From contig JBMLTO010000057.1 in the NCBI GenBank assembly GCA_049239925.1, positions 1 to 22,053 of the forward strand: DNA of 22,053 bases. The letters run 5' to 3'. The stretch is from Legionella_A sp049239925. Lineage in GTDB: Bacteria > Pseudomonadota > Gammaproteobacteria > Legionellales > Legionellaceae. A program made the position numbers and the translations under genes. A model generated the notes under the pieces. That model ran no database searches, was not told where the DNA came from, and saw only the letters and a list, made by a program, of their open reading frames with translations. Position 1 is the first letter of the stretch, and the number at the start of each line of letters is the position of its first letter. This document shows, piece by piece, positions 1 to 6,657 of the stretch.

Positions 1-78
1 ACTATATGACTTAGATGAAATCAGGACCTTAGCCTGGGGCCTTCATCATGATTAACAAAAAGTGAAGATCCTACAGGC

Positions 79-127
79 CAAGGCCCAACCTACAACCGAT
101 TGATTAAATTTTAATGCGACACCCCTG
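79..127 (+). repeat. Terminal inverted repeat copy, left (49 bp)
   Basis: This 49-bp stretch matches the reverse complement of 21988-22036 at 47 of 49 positions. It begins CAAGGCCCAACCTACAAC and ends GACACCCCTG. No reading frame explains the match. The most likely reading is a dispersed repeat or the end of a small mobile element present in many copies; the flanking sequence is not shared. Confidence 0.85.
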
Positions 128-166
128 ATTAAAACTTAGCATTCGATCGACAAGAAATAGTCATAC

Positions 167-182
167 GTGATAAAATAATCAC
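167..182. promoter_or_regulatory. Small dyad upstream of pgi
   Basis: GTGAT, a 6-nt AT spacer and ATCAC form a perfect 5-bp dyad about 115 bp upstream of pgi. It could be an operator half-site pair or chance in AT-rich DNA. The rest of the 128-294 leader shows no strong sigma-70 promoter; TTGTGA at 184-189 with TCTTAT at 207-212 is only a weak candidate. Confidence 0.2.
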
Positions 183-294
183 TTTGTGAGTGCTTTGTAA
201 ATGAGATCTTATCGTTATTACAGCCTCGCATCTGAAATTTCCCTGTATCACTTTGAATTGGCAGAGGTGAGACCTAAGGAATATTGCATTTAAA

Positions 295-1746
295 ATGAAG
301 CAAATCACGCAACTGGATGCCTGGCAAGCACTCGAAAAAAAAGCCAATCCATTTTTATATGAGTATAACCATAATCAACATCCCATTTTATCGAATGGAG
401 ATATTTCTTTAGATTTTAATGGACAAAGTCTAAATAATGAAATTTATTCATTGCTGCTGCAACTTGCCGAGCAGTGCAATTTACAAGCAAAAATTGATGA
501 GCTTTTTTCAGGTTATCCGGTTAATAGAACAGAGAATAAGCCGGCTCTCCATTGGGCGCTAAGGGCAAGCTTACAATCACAATGTTGGTTAGATGATTGT
601 AATATCATGTCGCAAATACATAATACATTAAAGCTTGTTGATGTAATTTCAACTCAAATTCGATGCAACCGTTGGCTTGGTTTTTCCGGAAAGGCAATTA
701 CCGATATTGTTAACTTGGGTATAGGTGGGTCTTATCTGGGGCCATATTTTTGTCTCCACGCCCTTGCCGATTTGCAGTCAGCATCGCTCGACTATCATTT
801 TATTTGCGATTTTGACCCCAATGCCTTTAAGCGAGTCACCAAGCATTTAAATCCTGAAACAACCTTATTTATAGTATCTTCAAAATCGTTTATGACAGCG
901 GAGACGCTCTATAATTTGAAACAAGCAAAAGCCTGGATCAATAAAGCTCATGCTGATCGTAATCATTTTATTGCCGTAACTGCAGCTGCGGATAAAGCGG
1001 TATCCTGGGGAATCGAGCATATTTTACCAATATGGGATTGGGTTGGTGGTCGCTATTCAGTTTGTTCAGCAATTAATTTAATCACGTGTATAGCGATTGG
1101 TTTTGATGCTTTTACTGAGTTATTACAGGGAGCAGCCAGCATGGATGCTCATTTTCGCCACACCGCATTTGCACAAAATATGCCAGTGAATCTGGCGCTT
1201 TTAGGCATATGGACGAATAATTTTCTTAATATACATCAGCTTTTAATATTGACTTATGCACAAAATTTAGATCATTTTACCAATTATATTCAACAGTTGG
1301 ACATGGAAAGTAATGGCAAGTCGGTTGATTTATATGGTAGAAAAGTTGGTTATCATACCGCACCTATTATTTGGGGTGGATCAGGTAATCAAGCACAACA
1401 TAGTTATTATCAATTGCTTTGTCAGGGCACTCATCATATTGCTGCAGATTTAATTAGTGTTGATGCCTACGAGCATACCCTTATAGATCAGTTGTGTTCA
1501 TCTCAAAAAGAGGTTTTGACAGCCAGCAGTTATCCTAATGGCAATGGCTGCGATTTTATAAGAGAGCACACAGCGATTAATCATATCCGGTTAAAAGATA
1601 TGACCCCCAGAACTATAGGTGCTTTAATCGCTTTGTACGAACATAAAATTTATACACAAGGTGTTATTTGGCAAGTCAATTCTTTTGATCAACCTGGAGT
1701 TGAAAGTTCCAAAAAGTTGATGCAAAACCAGATTGCTCATGTCTAA
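295..1746 (+). CDS. pgi: Glucose-6-phosphate isomerase
   Basis: This cytosolic enzyme interconverts glucose 6-phosphate and fructose 6-phosphate in glycolysis and gluconeogenesis. At 483 aa it is clearly shorter than the roughly 549-aa E. coli enzyme, but all catalytic landmarks are visible. They are the sugar-phosphate binding segment SSKSFMTAET, the GGRYSVCSAI motif, Glu338 in DMESNGKSV, His369 in QAQHSYYQLL and the base Lys473 in FDQPGVESSK. The N-terminus (DAWQAL) aligns with the family start, and the shortening looks like lost loops rather than truncation. The best Shine-Dalgarno (TAAGGA, ending at 280) is 14 nt from the ATG, longer than ideal. The reading frame opens only at 271, so no better ATG exists upstream. 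It stands alone: decayed DNA follows, and the next gene is on the other strand. Confidence 0.96.
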   Translation: MKQITQLDAWQALEKKANPFLYEYNHNQHPILSNGDISLDFNGQSLNNEIYSLLLQLAEQCNLQAKIDELFSGYPVNRTENKPALHWALRASLQSQCWLDDCNIMSQIHNTLKLVDVISTQIRCNRWLGFSGKAITDIVNLGIGGSYLGPYFCLHALADLQSASLDYHFICDFDPNAFKRVTKHLNPETTLFIVSSKSFMTAETLYNLKQAKAWINKAHADRNHFIAVTAAADKAVSWGIEHILPIWDWVGGRYSVCSAINLITCIAIGFDAFTELLQGAASMDAHFRHTAFAQNMPVNLALLGIWTNNFLNIHQLLILTYAQNLDHFTNYIQQLDMESNGKSVDLYGRKVGYHTAPIIWGGSGNQAQHSYYQLLCQGTHHIAADLISVDAYEHTLIDQLCSSQKEVLTASSYPNGNGCDFIREHTAINHIRLKDMTPRTIGALIALYEHKIYTQGVIWQVNSFDQPGVESSKKLMQNQIAHV

Positions 1747-1785
1747 TATCACTCAACTCGCGCGACTATGAGGCTTGGGGAGTAA

Positions 1786-2040
1786 TGGAACGGCCAACCG
1801 AGTTATTGGTTGGGGATTATTTTAGTTTCCCTATTATTTGTTATGGCATATGATGTTGTTTGGATAGGAAATATCTTAGGAATCATTGAGCTTCTAATAA
1901 TGGCTATTGTTTATGGTCTTTTTCGGGAAAAAACAGATAGCATTTGGCCCAGTGTATTATGCCATAGCTTTACGACGTTAAATTTGATTGAGAATCTAAA
2001 TCCAGACTGGCATGATTTGTATACAGACATTTGCCGCTGA
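1786..2040 (+). pseudogene. CPBP-family intramembrane protease, C-terminal remnant
   Basis: The open frame (TTG at 1810 if translated, about 76 aa) encodes two hydrophobic helices followed by REKTDSIWPSVLCHSFTTLN. This is the typical C-terminus of CPBP (CAAX-processing/bacteriocin-processing) membrane metalloproteases, where a small helix ends in a ...sGSlWpsilaHaxxN motif. The third-motif His survives in CHSFTTLN. The EExxxR motif is absent from this frame, and the FxxxH motif reads FVMAYD, so the metal site is incomplete. Just upstream, in another frame, YEAWGVMERP vaguely resembles the missing EE..RG segment, which suggests a frameshift. There is no convincing ribosome-binding site. I read it as a dying gene, not a functional small membrane protein. 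Confidence 0.6.
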
Positions 2041-2053
2041 TTAAGAGCGAATG

Positions 2054-2110
2054 GATGCCGCAAACAAGTCGCGGCACCTAGGCGGGTGGATGATTTGTCA
2101 ACACGCCCTA
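2054..2110 (-). mobile_element. Solo end of an IS5-like insertion sequence
   Basis: Read on the minus strand from 2110, the sequence starts TAGGGCGTGTTGACAA and continues to GTGCCGCGACTTGTT. It matches the plus strand at 16648-16695 closely, including both of those blocks. The second copy is joined to IS5-type transposase sequence, which identifies this piece as the end of the same element. Only about 55 bp remain here, with no transposase. It contains two small hairpins (2056-2076; 2081-2107) that might act as a weak terminator for fadD. The first bases of this end form the fadD stop codon. Confidence 0.7.
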
Positions 2111-3766
2111 ATCTTTCAATGATCGCCTTAAAATTTTACCAACGTTGCTTTTGGGTAATTGATCATAAAACTGAATGAGCTTGGGAACCTTATAAGCAGT
2201 TAAATGATTACGACAGTGTGAAATAACTTGCTCAACGGTCAAATTAGGATCGCGTTTTACAATGCACGCTTTTACACGTTCACCACAATTGTCGCTATCC
2301 ACACCGATTACCCCGACTTCAAGTACGCCAGGCATCATGCTAATAATTTTTTCTACCTCATTAGGATAAACATTAAATCCTGAAACTAAGATCATATCTT
2401 TTTTACGATCAACTAAAAAAACAAACCCGTCCTCATTGACCGTGGCGATGTCACCAGTCCTTAAAAATCCATCACTCCAAAAAACGTTATCAGTTTCATC
2501 TTGTCGTTGCCAATAACCCAGCATAACTTGTGGTCCCTTGACACAAAGCTCGCCTTTGCTGCCAAAAGGTACTTCTCTACCTTCATCATCACGTATAGAA
2601 ATTAATGTGGATGATATAGGTAAACCAATACTACCATTATAACTATCCAGATACATTGGATTGATGGTGACTCCCGGAGAGGTCTCAGTTAAACCATAGG
2701 CTTCTAATACTTTAGATTTAGTTAGTTTTCGCCATGTTGTTGCAACACTTTCTTGCAAGGCCATTCCACCAGCCAAGGCTAATTTTAATTGACTAAAGTC
2801 GATGTCAAAAAAACGAGGATGATTTAATAAGGCATTAAATAGTGTATTTACACCAGTAATAGCAGAGAAGCCTATATTTTTTATTTCTTTAATGAAGCCA
2901 TTAATATCACGTGGGTTAGTGATTAAGACGTTCTTGGCTCCTACCTTAAAAAAGGTTAAGCAATTAGCCGTGAGCGAAAAAATATGATAAAGCGGTAATG
3001 CAGTTACGATAATATCATTGCTATCAATCGATAAAGGAGCAATCCAAGCTGTTGTTTGTAGGATATTTGCAACCATATTGCCATGCGTTAACATTGCGCC
3101 TTTAGAAATACCCGTAGTGCCACCGGTATATTGCAGAAATGCGAGATCATGATGCTGTAATTCAACAGGCTTATAATTTTCACGACGACCAAGCTGCAAT
3201 GCTTGGTTAAATGTTACAGCTGAGTCGATGGTATAATCAGGAATCATTCGCTTAATATATTTGACAACACTATTTACCAAAAGACGTTTAACTGTTGGGA
3301 AAATATCACCAATTTGAGTAATGATCACATGTTTTAGCAACGGCATATTTGGTAAAGCTTTGGCGATGGTATGAGCAAAATTTGCAAGAACAATGATAGC
3401 TTCTGCACCAGAGTCATTCAGTTGGTGGGTAACTTCATCGCAGGTATAGAGAGGATTAGTATTCACTACCACAAATCCTGCTCGTAGAATTGCGAATAAA
3501 GCAATTGGATATTGCAATAAATTTGGCATCATAATTGCGATGCGTGCTCCTTTGCTCAAACCTAACTGCTGTAGGTAGGCAGCAAAGCGTAAACTAAGAT
3601 CGTCTATTTCACCAAATGTAAGTTCATGGCCCATATTGACGTAAGCAACGTTATTAAAAAATTTACTGCACGAATCATCGAAAAGACTGACTAGGGAACT
3701 ATGCTGTTCGATATTAATTTCATGAGGAACACCAGGCTGATACTGGGCTAACCACAATTTATCCAT
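2108..3766 (-). CDS. fadD: Long-chain fatty acid-CoA ligase
   Basis: This enzyme activates long-chain fatty acids to acyl-CoA with ATP, at the inner face of the cytoplasmic membrane. It opens fatty acid degradation and supplies lipid synthesis. At 552 aa it is near the family length (561 in E. coli). Visible motifs in order are the AMP-binding P-loop YTGGTTGISKG (213-223), YGLTET (357-362), GELCVKGPQVMLGYW (405-419), SDGFLRTGD (431-439), DRKKDMILVSGFNVYPNE (453-470) and the C-terminal catalytic Lys544 in KSNVGK. The protein stops at RRSLKD, about a dozen residues earlier than usual. Its TAG is created at the junction with an insertion-sequence end, so the tail has probably been trimmed, but the catalytic lysine is kept. 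It is divergent from minC across 56 bp. Confidence 0.93.
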   Translation of the reverse strand: MDKLWLAQYQPGVPHEINIEQHSSLVSLFDDSCSKFFNNVAYVNMGHELTFGEIDDLSLRFAAYLQQLGLSKGARIAIMMPNLLQYPIALFAILRAGFVVVNTNPLYTCDEVTHQLNDSGAEAIIVLANFAHTIAKALPNMPLLKHVIITQIGDIFPTVKRLLVNSVVKYIKRMIPDYTIDSAVTFNQALQLGRRENYKPVELQHHDLAFLQYTGGTTGISKGAMLTHGNMVANILQTTAWIAPLSIDSNDIIVTALPLYHIFSLTANCLTFFKVGAKNVLITNPRDINGFIKEIKNIGFSAITGVNTLFNALLNHPRFFDIDFSQLKLALAGGMALQESVATTWRKLTKSKVLEAYGLTETSPGVTINPMYLDSYNGSIGLPISSTLISIRDDEGREVPFGSKGELCVKGPQVMLGYWQRQDETDNVFWSDGFLRTGDIATVNEDGFVFLVDRKKDMILVSGFNVYPNEVEKIISMMPGVLEVGVIGVDSDNCGERVKACIVKRDPNLTVEQVISHCRNHLTAYKVPKLIQFYDQLPKSNVGKILRRSLKD

Positions 3767-3778
3767 CGTAATAACCTT

Positions 3779-3808
3779 TTGTAATTTATGCTAGCATGTT
3801 AGTATAAA
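3779..3808 (+). promoter_or_regulatory. Candidate minC promoter in the fadD-minC divergent region
   Basis: TTGTAA (3779-3784) and TATAAA (3803-3808) are separated by 18 bp. Transcription would start near 3815, too close to ATG 3823 but well placed for ATG 3838. The spacer holds the perfect palindrome ATGCTAGCAT (3789-3798), which also sits inside any fadD promoter reading the other way and could be a shared operator. This rests on sequence inspection only. Confidence 0.35.
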
Positions 3809-3822
3809 CAAAAAGTAGGGTA

Positions 3823-4536
3823 ATGGGTACGATAGTTATGTCTGACAATTTATTGAAATCTAAAGCATTTAAACTGAAAGGTCGACTTTACACATTCACG
3901 GTTTTATCTGTTCTCATTTACGATCATGAGTTAATGAAGCAACAATTATCTGAAACGATTGCTCAAGCTCCTAAATTATTTGATAAAACAGCAATAATTT
4001 TAGATTGTTCAGGTATTGATTGCTCGCAGATTGATTTACAAGCGATGTATAGACTAATTCGTGAGCTAGGTCTAATTCCTGTTGGAATTCAAGGTGGTGA
4101 TCCTCACTTGGATGCATTGGCTTATGAACAAGGATTGGCCGTATTACATGCATCGTCAACGCATGATAAGCCAGTTATTGACAGCGCTACTGATGTTGAC
4201 TCAGCACTCAATGAATCGTTACGTAATAAATTAATTTCAACGCCAGTGCGATCAGGGCAACAAGTGGTTAGTAAAGGCGATCTTATTATTACTGCCGCGG
4301 TCAGTCATGGGGCTGAGCTTTTAGCTGATGGCTGTATTCACGTTTATGGTCCATTAAGGGGAAGAGCGTTAGCTGGGTTGTCAGGTAATAAGCAGGCTCG
4401 TATTTTTTGCCAAGCGTTAGAAGCTGAGCTAATTTCTATCGCGGGTTATTACCGATTAAGCGATGCCATAGAGTCGCATGCTGGACCTTGTCAAATATAT
4501 CTCAAGGATGACCACATTCATATCGAACATTTATGA
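3823..4536 (+). CDS. minC: Septum site-determining protein MinC
   Basis: MinC blocks FtsZ polymerisation away from midcell when brought to the membrane by MinD. The N-terminal domain (about 13-110) carries the ELKG-like start FKLKGRLYTF. The C-terminal beta-helix domain (about 138-235) is highly recognisable: GDLIITAAVSHGAELLADG, then HVYGPLRGRALAG, then ARIFCQALEAELISIAG. The length of 237 aa is typical. A second ATG at 3838 (MSDNLLKS...) may be the true start, because the candidate promoter would leave almost no leader before 3823. The 3' end overlaps lpxH by 4 bp (ATGA), implying translational coupling. The partners minD and minE are not in this window, whereas in E. coli they follow minC directly. 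Confidence 0.93.
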   Translation: MGTIVMSDNLLKSKAFKLKGRLYTFTVLSVLIYDHELMKQQLSETIAQAPKLFDKTAIILDCSGIDCSQIDLQAMYRLIRELGLIPVGIQGGDPHLDALAYEQGLAVLHASSTHDKPVIDSATDVDSALNESLRNKLISTPVRSGQQVVSKGDLIITAAVSHGAELLADGCIHVYGPLRGRALAGLSGNKQARIFCQALEAELISIAGYYRLSDAIESHAGPCQIYLKDDHIHIEHL

Positions 4537-5261
4537 TTGAGGCTGTATTTATTTCAGATCTTCATTTGCATCCTGAGTACCCTAACATCAGTGAATATTT
4601 TACTCGATTTATAAACTGGGTTGTTGGCAATACGCGTGAGATTTATATTCTTGGTGATTTGTTTCACGCATGGGCTGGTGATGATCTAGCTGAAAATTGG
4701 GCTAAACATATTGCTTTGCAGTTACTATCAGTGAAGCAGGCGGGTATCAGGATCAATTATATACATGGTAATCGTGACTTTTTAGTTGGTAATCGCTTCG
4801 CCGATTTAGCTGGTATTGAACTATTGTTTGAGCCAACCCTAATCACTTTAGGGCAGCAACGAGTACTATTAATGCACGGAGATAGTTACTGCACAAACGA
4901 TCGGTGGCACCAATGGTTAAGATTTTTTACCCGGAATAGTTTTTTTCCTAAAATTTTCCTGTCGCTACCGCGAGAAATACGCTTGAAAATGGTATCGGTT
5001 ATGCGCGATCATAGTCAGGGCAATTATCATAAATCAGACAAATCATTAGAGCTTGTTGTTAATTCGATGATTAGCCATATGCAGCGTTTGCAAGTTAGGA
5101 CAATTGTACATGGTCATACTCATAAACCAGGTTTAACAGTCCATCAGCGTGATGGAAAAAATTATAGTCAGTATGTACTCAGTGACTGGGATGACAAACC
5201 TGTTTTATTGTGTTACCATAAAACAAATGGTTTTTATTTTGATACTTGTTGGGGGGAATAA
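4533..5261 (+). CDS. lpxH: UDP-2,3-diacylglucosamine pyrophosphohydrolase
   Basis: LpxH cleaves UDP-2,3-diacylglucosamine to lipid X and UMP, the fourth step of lipid A synthesis, at the inner membrane surface. It is a calcineurin-like metallophosphoesterase of 242 aa, close to the family length of 240. The two-manganese site is complete: Asp9 and His11 (ISDLHLHPE), Asp42 (LGDLFHAWAGDD), Asn80 and Arg81 (HGNRDFLVG), His115 (LMHGDSYCT), and His195 and His197 (VHGHTHKPG). The start overlaps the minC stop by 4 bp, and the next gene begins at the base after its stop codon, so minC, lpxH and the unknown gene very likely share a transcript. Confidence 0.95.
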   Translation: MIEAVFISDLHLHPEYPNISEYFTRFINWVVGNTREIYILGDLFHAWAGDDLAENWAKHIALQLLSVKQAGIRINYIHGNRDFLVGNRFADLAGIELLFEPTLITLGQQRVLLMHGDSYCTNDRWHQWLRFFTRNSFFPKIFLSLPREIRLKMVSVMRDHSQGNYHKSDKSLELVVNSMISHMQRLQVRTIVHGHTHKPGLTVHQRDGKNYSQYVLSDWDDKPVLLCYHKTNGFYFDTCWGE

Positions 5262-6026
5262 ATGAGCATTTATCGTCAAGAAGCTAAAAAGATCAAAGAG
5301 TATCTCGACAAGGCTCACGCTGAATTATTAGCAGCTAAACGTAAGGAAATCACTCAGTTTAAGGAGACCTTAAAAGATCGTGCTGCTCAGCAACGTTTAG
5401 CTGAATTCCAACGAGAGCAATACAATAATCGAGAAGCAGAAGGGCTTGCTTTGAAAAGTAGTCGAGATTTGATTAATAGCGGTCAGAATGGTTATGACCA
5501 CTGGGTAGCTTCTATGAGTCAAATATCTATTCATTGCCAAAAGGTTGCATCGGCATTAGCTGGATCTAATCCTTTAAAGACTTTTTTTTATGCTTTTGTC
5601 TATGAAAAAATAATTATTCCAATCGGTTATGCACTGTATGATAAATTTGAAGCTTATTTCGGTTCACCTGAGCAAGTTATTGCACATTTGCCTGAGGTGG
5701 TTATCCCTATAGAAATGAGTGAAGATAACAAACTAGATTTATCGGATGCTAATTTAAGCCGTTTTGTTGTTTGTTCTGATGGTACAGATCCAACCAAATC
5801 ACACTTAGAAGCAATTAGGATCGGTATTCTGGCTTGGCTTCGCACACGTGGTTATACAATTGAGGATTCTCGGGTGTTTACTGTTCAAGATAACAATCAA
5901 TTGAACAAAGATGCCTTTGCTCAATTACGTGATGATGAAAGCAATGGTTTGTTAACGTTTATCAGTGGAAAATTTAAGATGAATGATACCGAGATCGAAT
6001 CACTACCCCCTGGTCCACAACCGTAG
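5262..6026 (+). CDS. Uncharacterised protein with N-terminal coiled coil, lpxH-linked
   Basis: I do not recognise this 254-aa protein. Residues 1-70 are rich in Lys, Glu, Gln and Ala and should form a long charged helix or coiled coil (KKIKEYLDKAHAELLAAKRK and onwards). Residues 104-130 form a moderately hydrophobic aromatic segment (FFYAFVYEKIIIPIGYALYD) that may be amphipathic rather than membrane-spanning. The C-terminal half is mixed alpha/beta and ends in the proline-rich tail PPGPQP. There is no signal peptide and no catalytic motif. The start abuts the lpxH stop and has a strong GGGGGG-A ribosome-binding site inside lpxH, so it is translated from the minC-lpxH operon. Base composition and codon use resemble the neighbours. 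In a Legionellales host a secreted effector is possible, but nothing in the sequence proves it. Confidence 0.8.
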   Translation: MSIYRQEAKKIKEYLDKAHAELLAAKRKEITQFKETLKDRAAQQRLAEFQREQYNNREAEGLALKSSRDLINSGQNGYDHWVASMSQISIHCQKVASALAGSNPLKTFFYAFVYEKIIIPIGYALYDKFEAYFGSPEQVIAHLPEVVIPIEMSEDNKLDLSDANLSRFVVCSDGTDPTKSHLEAIRIGILAWLRTRGYTIEDSRVFTVQDNNQLNKDAFAQLRDDESNGLLTFISGKFKMNDTEIESLPPGPQP

Positions 6027-6169
6027 TTGAGTGTAATTTCTGTCTCCGCGCGCAGCCAAGTCAGCTCTCGGAGGCATAATTATTTAAAACAATAAATTGA
6101 TAAAAATTGTTTGATAATAATTTTAGCCCGTCCATTAGTTTTATTTTTATGACTCATGTGTACTTGACT

Positions 6170-6450
6170 TTAGCCATTTTTCCCAGGACGGTTCGCCCTG
6201 ACATCAGAGAAAATCAGCTCACTTTTTTTACCATACCTTGATGCTGTTTCCATGCTGACTAGCGCTTTTGTTTGATGCCTGTTAAAAGCTATTAGCGTAA
6301 TAAAAAACAGGTCCATTAATCGATGGGTTGTTCTGGCGATTGCTTGGTCTGACTCTTGTCGTTGCGTTTCAATACCAAGATGAGCCCGTTTTTCTTGATA
6401 TTTCTATTCAGCACAAAATAGTGGATGATTTGAGTTGGAGTTGTATTGAT
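6170..6450 (-). pseudogene. DDE transposase fragment, frameshifted
   Basis: On the minus strand, an uninterrupted 77-codon frame (6173-6403) encodes RAHLGIETQRQ, then SDQAIARTTHRLMDLFFITL, and finally IFSDVRA. This is the recognisable C-terminal part of a DDE transposase family usually annotated IS4/IS701-like, in which ETQRQWSDxAIARTTPxLxGLF and FSDxxA recur. A stop precedes it at 6404-6406. In another frame just upstream, TQIIHYFVLNRN continues the family pattern (IxxWFVxRW), so one frameshift separates the two pieces. The N-terminal two-thirds with the first catalytic residues is missing, and the fragment runs into the terminal repeat. It cannot make active transposase. The family name is recalled from pattern memory and is less certain than the transposase call. 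Confidence 0.65.
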
Positions 6451-6564
6451 GCTGAAAAAAGAAGGAAGACCTAATCTCAGGTGAATGGGACAAGCTTTCC
6501 TACTGGGCTCAACGAAAGAAAAAATAGTCTTTATGTTTTTTATTTAGGATCTAGCCCTTCGAGA

Positions 6565-6581
6565 CGCGTGCGTAGCACGCG
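6565..6581. repeat. REP-like GC-rich hairpin
   Basis: CGCGTGC, the loop GTA and GCACGCG form a perfect 7-bp stem, strikingly GC-rich in this AT-rich window. It lies just inside the right end of the decayed insertion sequence. The surrounding CCTTCGAGACGC resembles the arms of short dispersed palindromes common in bacterial intergenic DNA. It may also end transcripts entering from the left, though no T-run follows. Confidence 0.5.
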
Positions 6582-6623
6582 CCTTGGTGCGAACAGTCCT
6601 GGGAAAAATGGCTAAAGTCGAAC

Positions 6624-6629
6624 TATAAT
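6624..6629 (+). promoter_or_regulatory. Consensus -10 box at the edge of the mobile element
   Basis: A perfect TATAAT lies 5 bp outside the right inverted repeat. A start near 6636 would give the next gene a leader of about 22 nt. The expected -35 position falls inside the repeat and shows no good hexamer, so the promoter is plausible but incomplete. Confidence 0.35.
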
Positions 6630-6657
6630 AAACCATATACATATCTAGAGATTTTTA

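Larger units (their letters stand above)
6166..6619. mobile_element. 454-bp decayed insertion sequence with 31-bp inverted ends
   Basis: The left end (6166-6196, beginning GACTTTAGCCATTTTTCCCA) and right end (6589-6619) are inverted repeats matching at 30 of 31 positions. The interior contains a broken transposase frame on the minus strand. No target-site duplication is obvious: the flanks read GTACTT and GAACTA. The 630-bp gene-free gap 6027-6657 is mostly this element. The remaining part, 6027-6165, shows only weak hairpins (CTCCG/CGGAG at 6044-6073; AAACAAT/ATTGTTT at 6087-6112). The element could be an internally deleted copy that was mobilised in trans, or an old relic. Confidence 0.75.

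Noticed and set aside
2..55. Open frame ending LAWGLHHD then TAA at the left edge, possibly the 3' end of a truncated gene
   Set aside because: Only 17 codons are visible and no family can be recognised, so it is not supported as a gene.
1810..2040. Functional small membrane protein
   Set aside because: The key metal-binding motifs of its family are lost, the start would be TTG without a ribosome-binding site, and it lies in decayed DNA; treated as a remnant.
6190..6590. Plus-strand frame through the mobile element (DGLFWRLLGLTLVVAFQYQ and onward)
   Set aside because: It is broken by a stop and is antisense to a recognisable transposase fragment, so it is a shadow.
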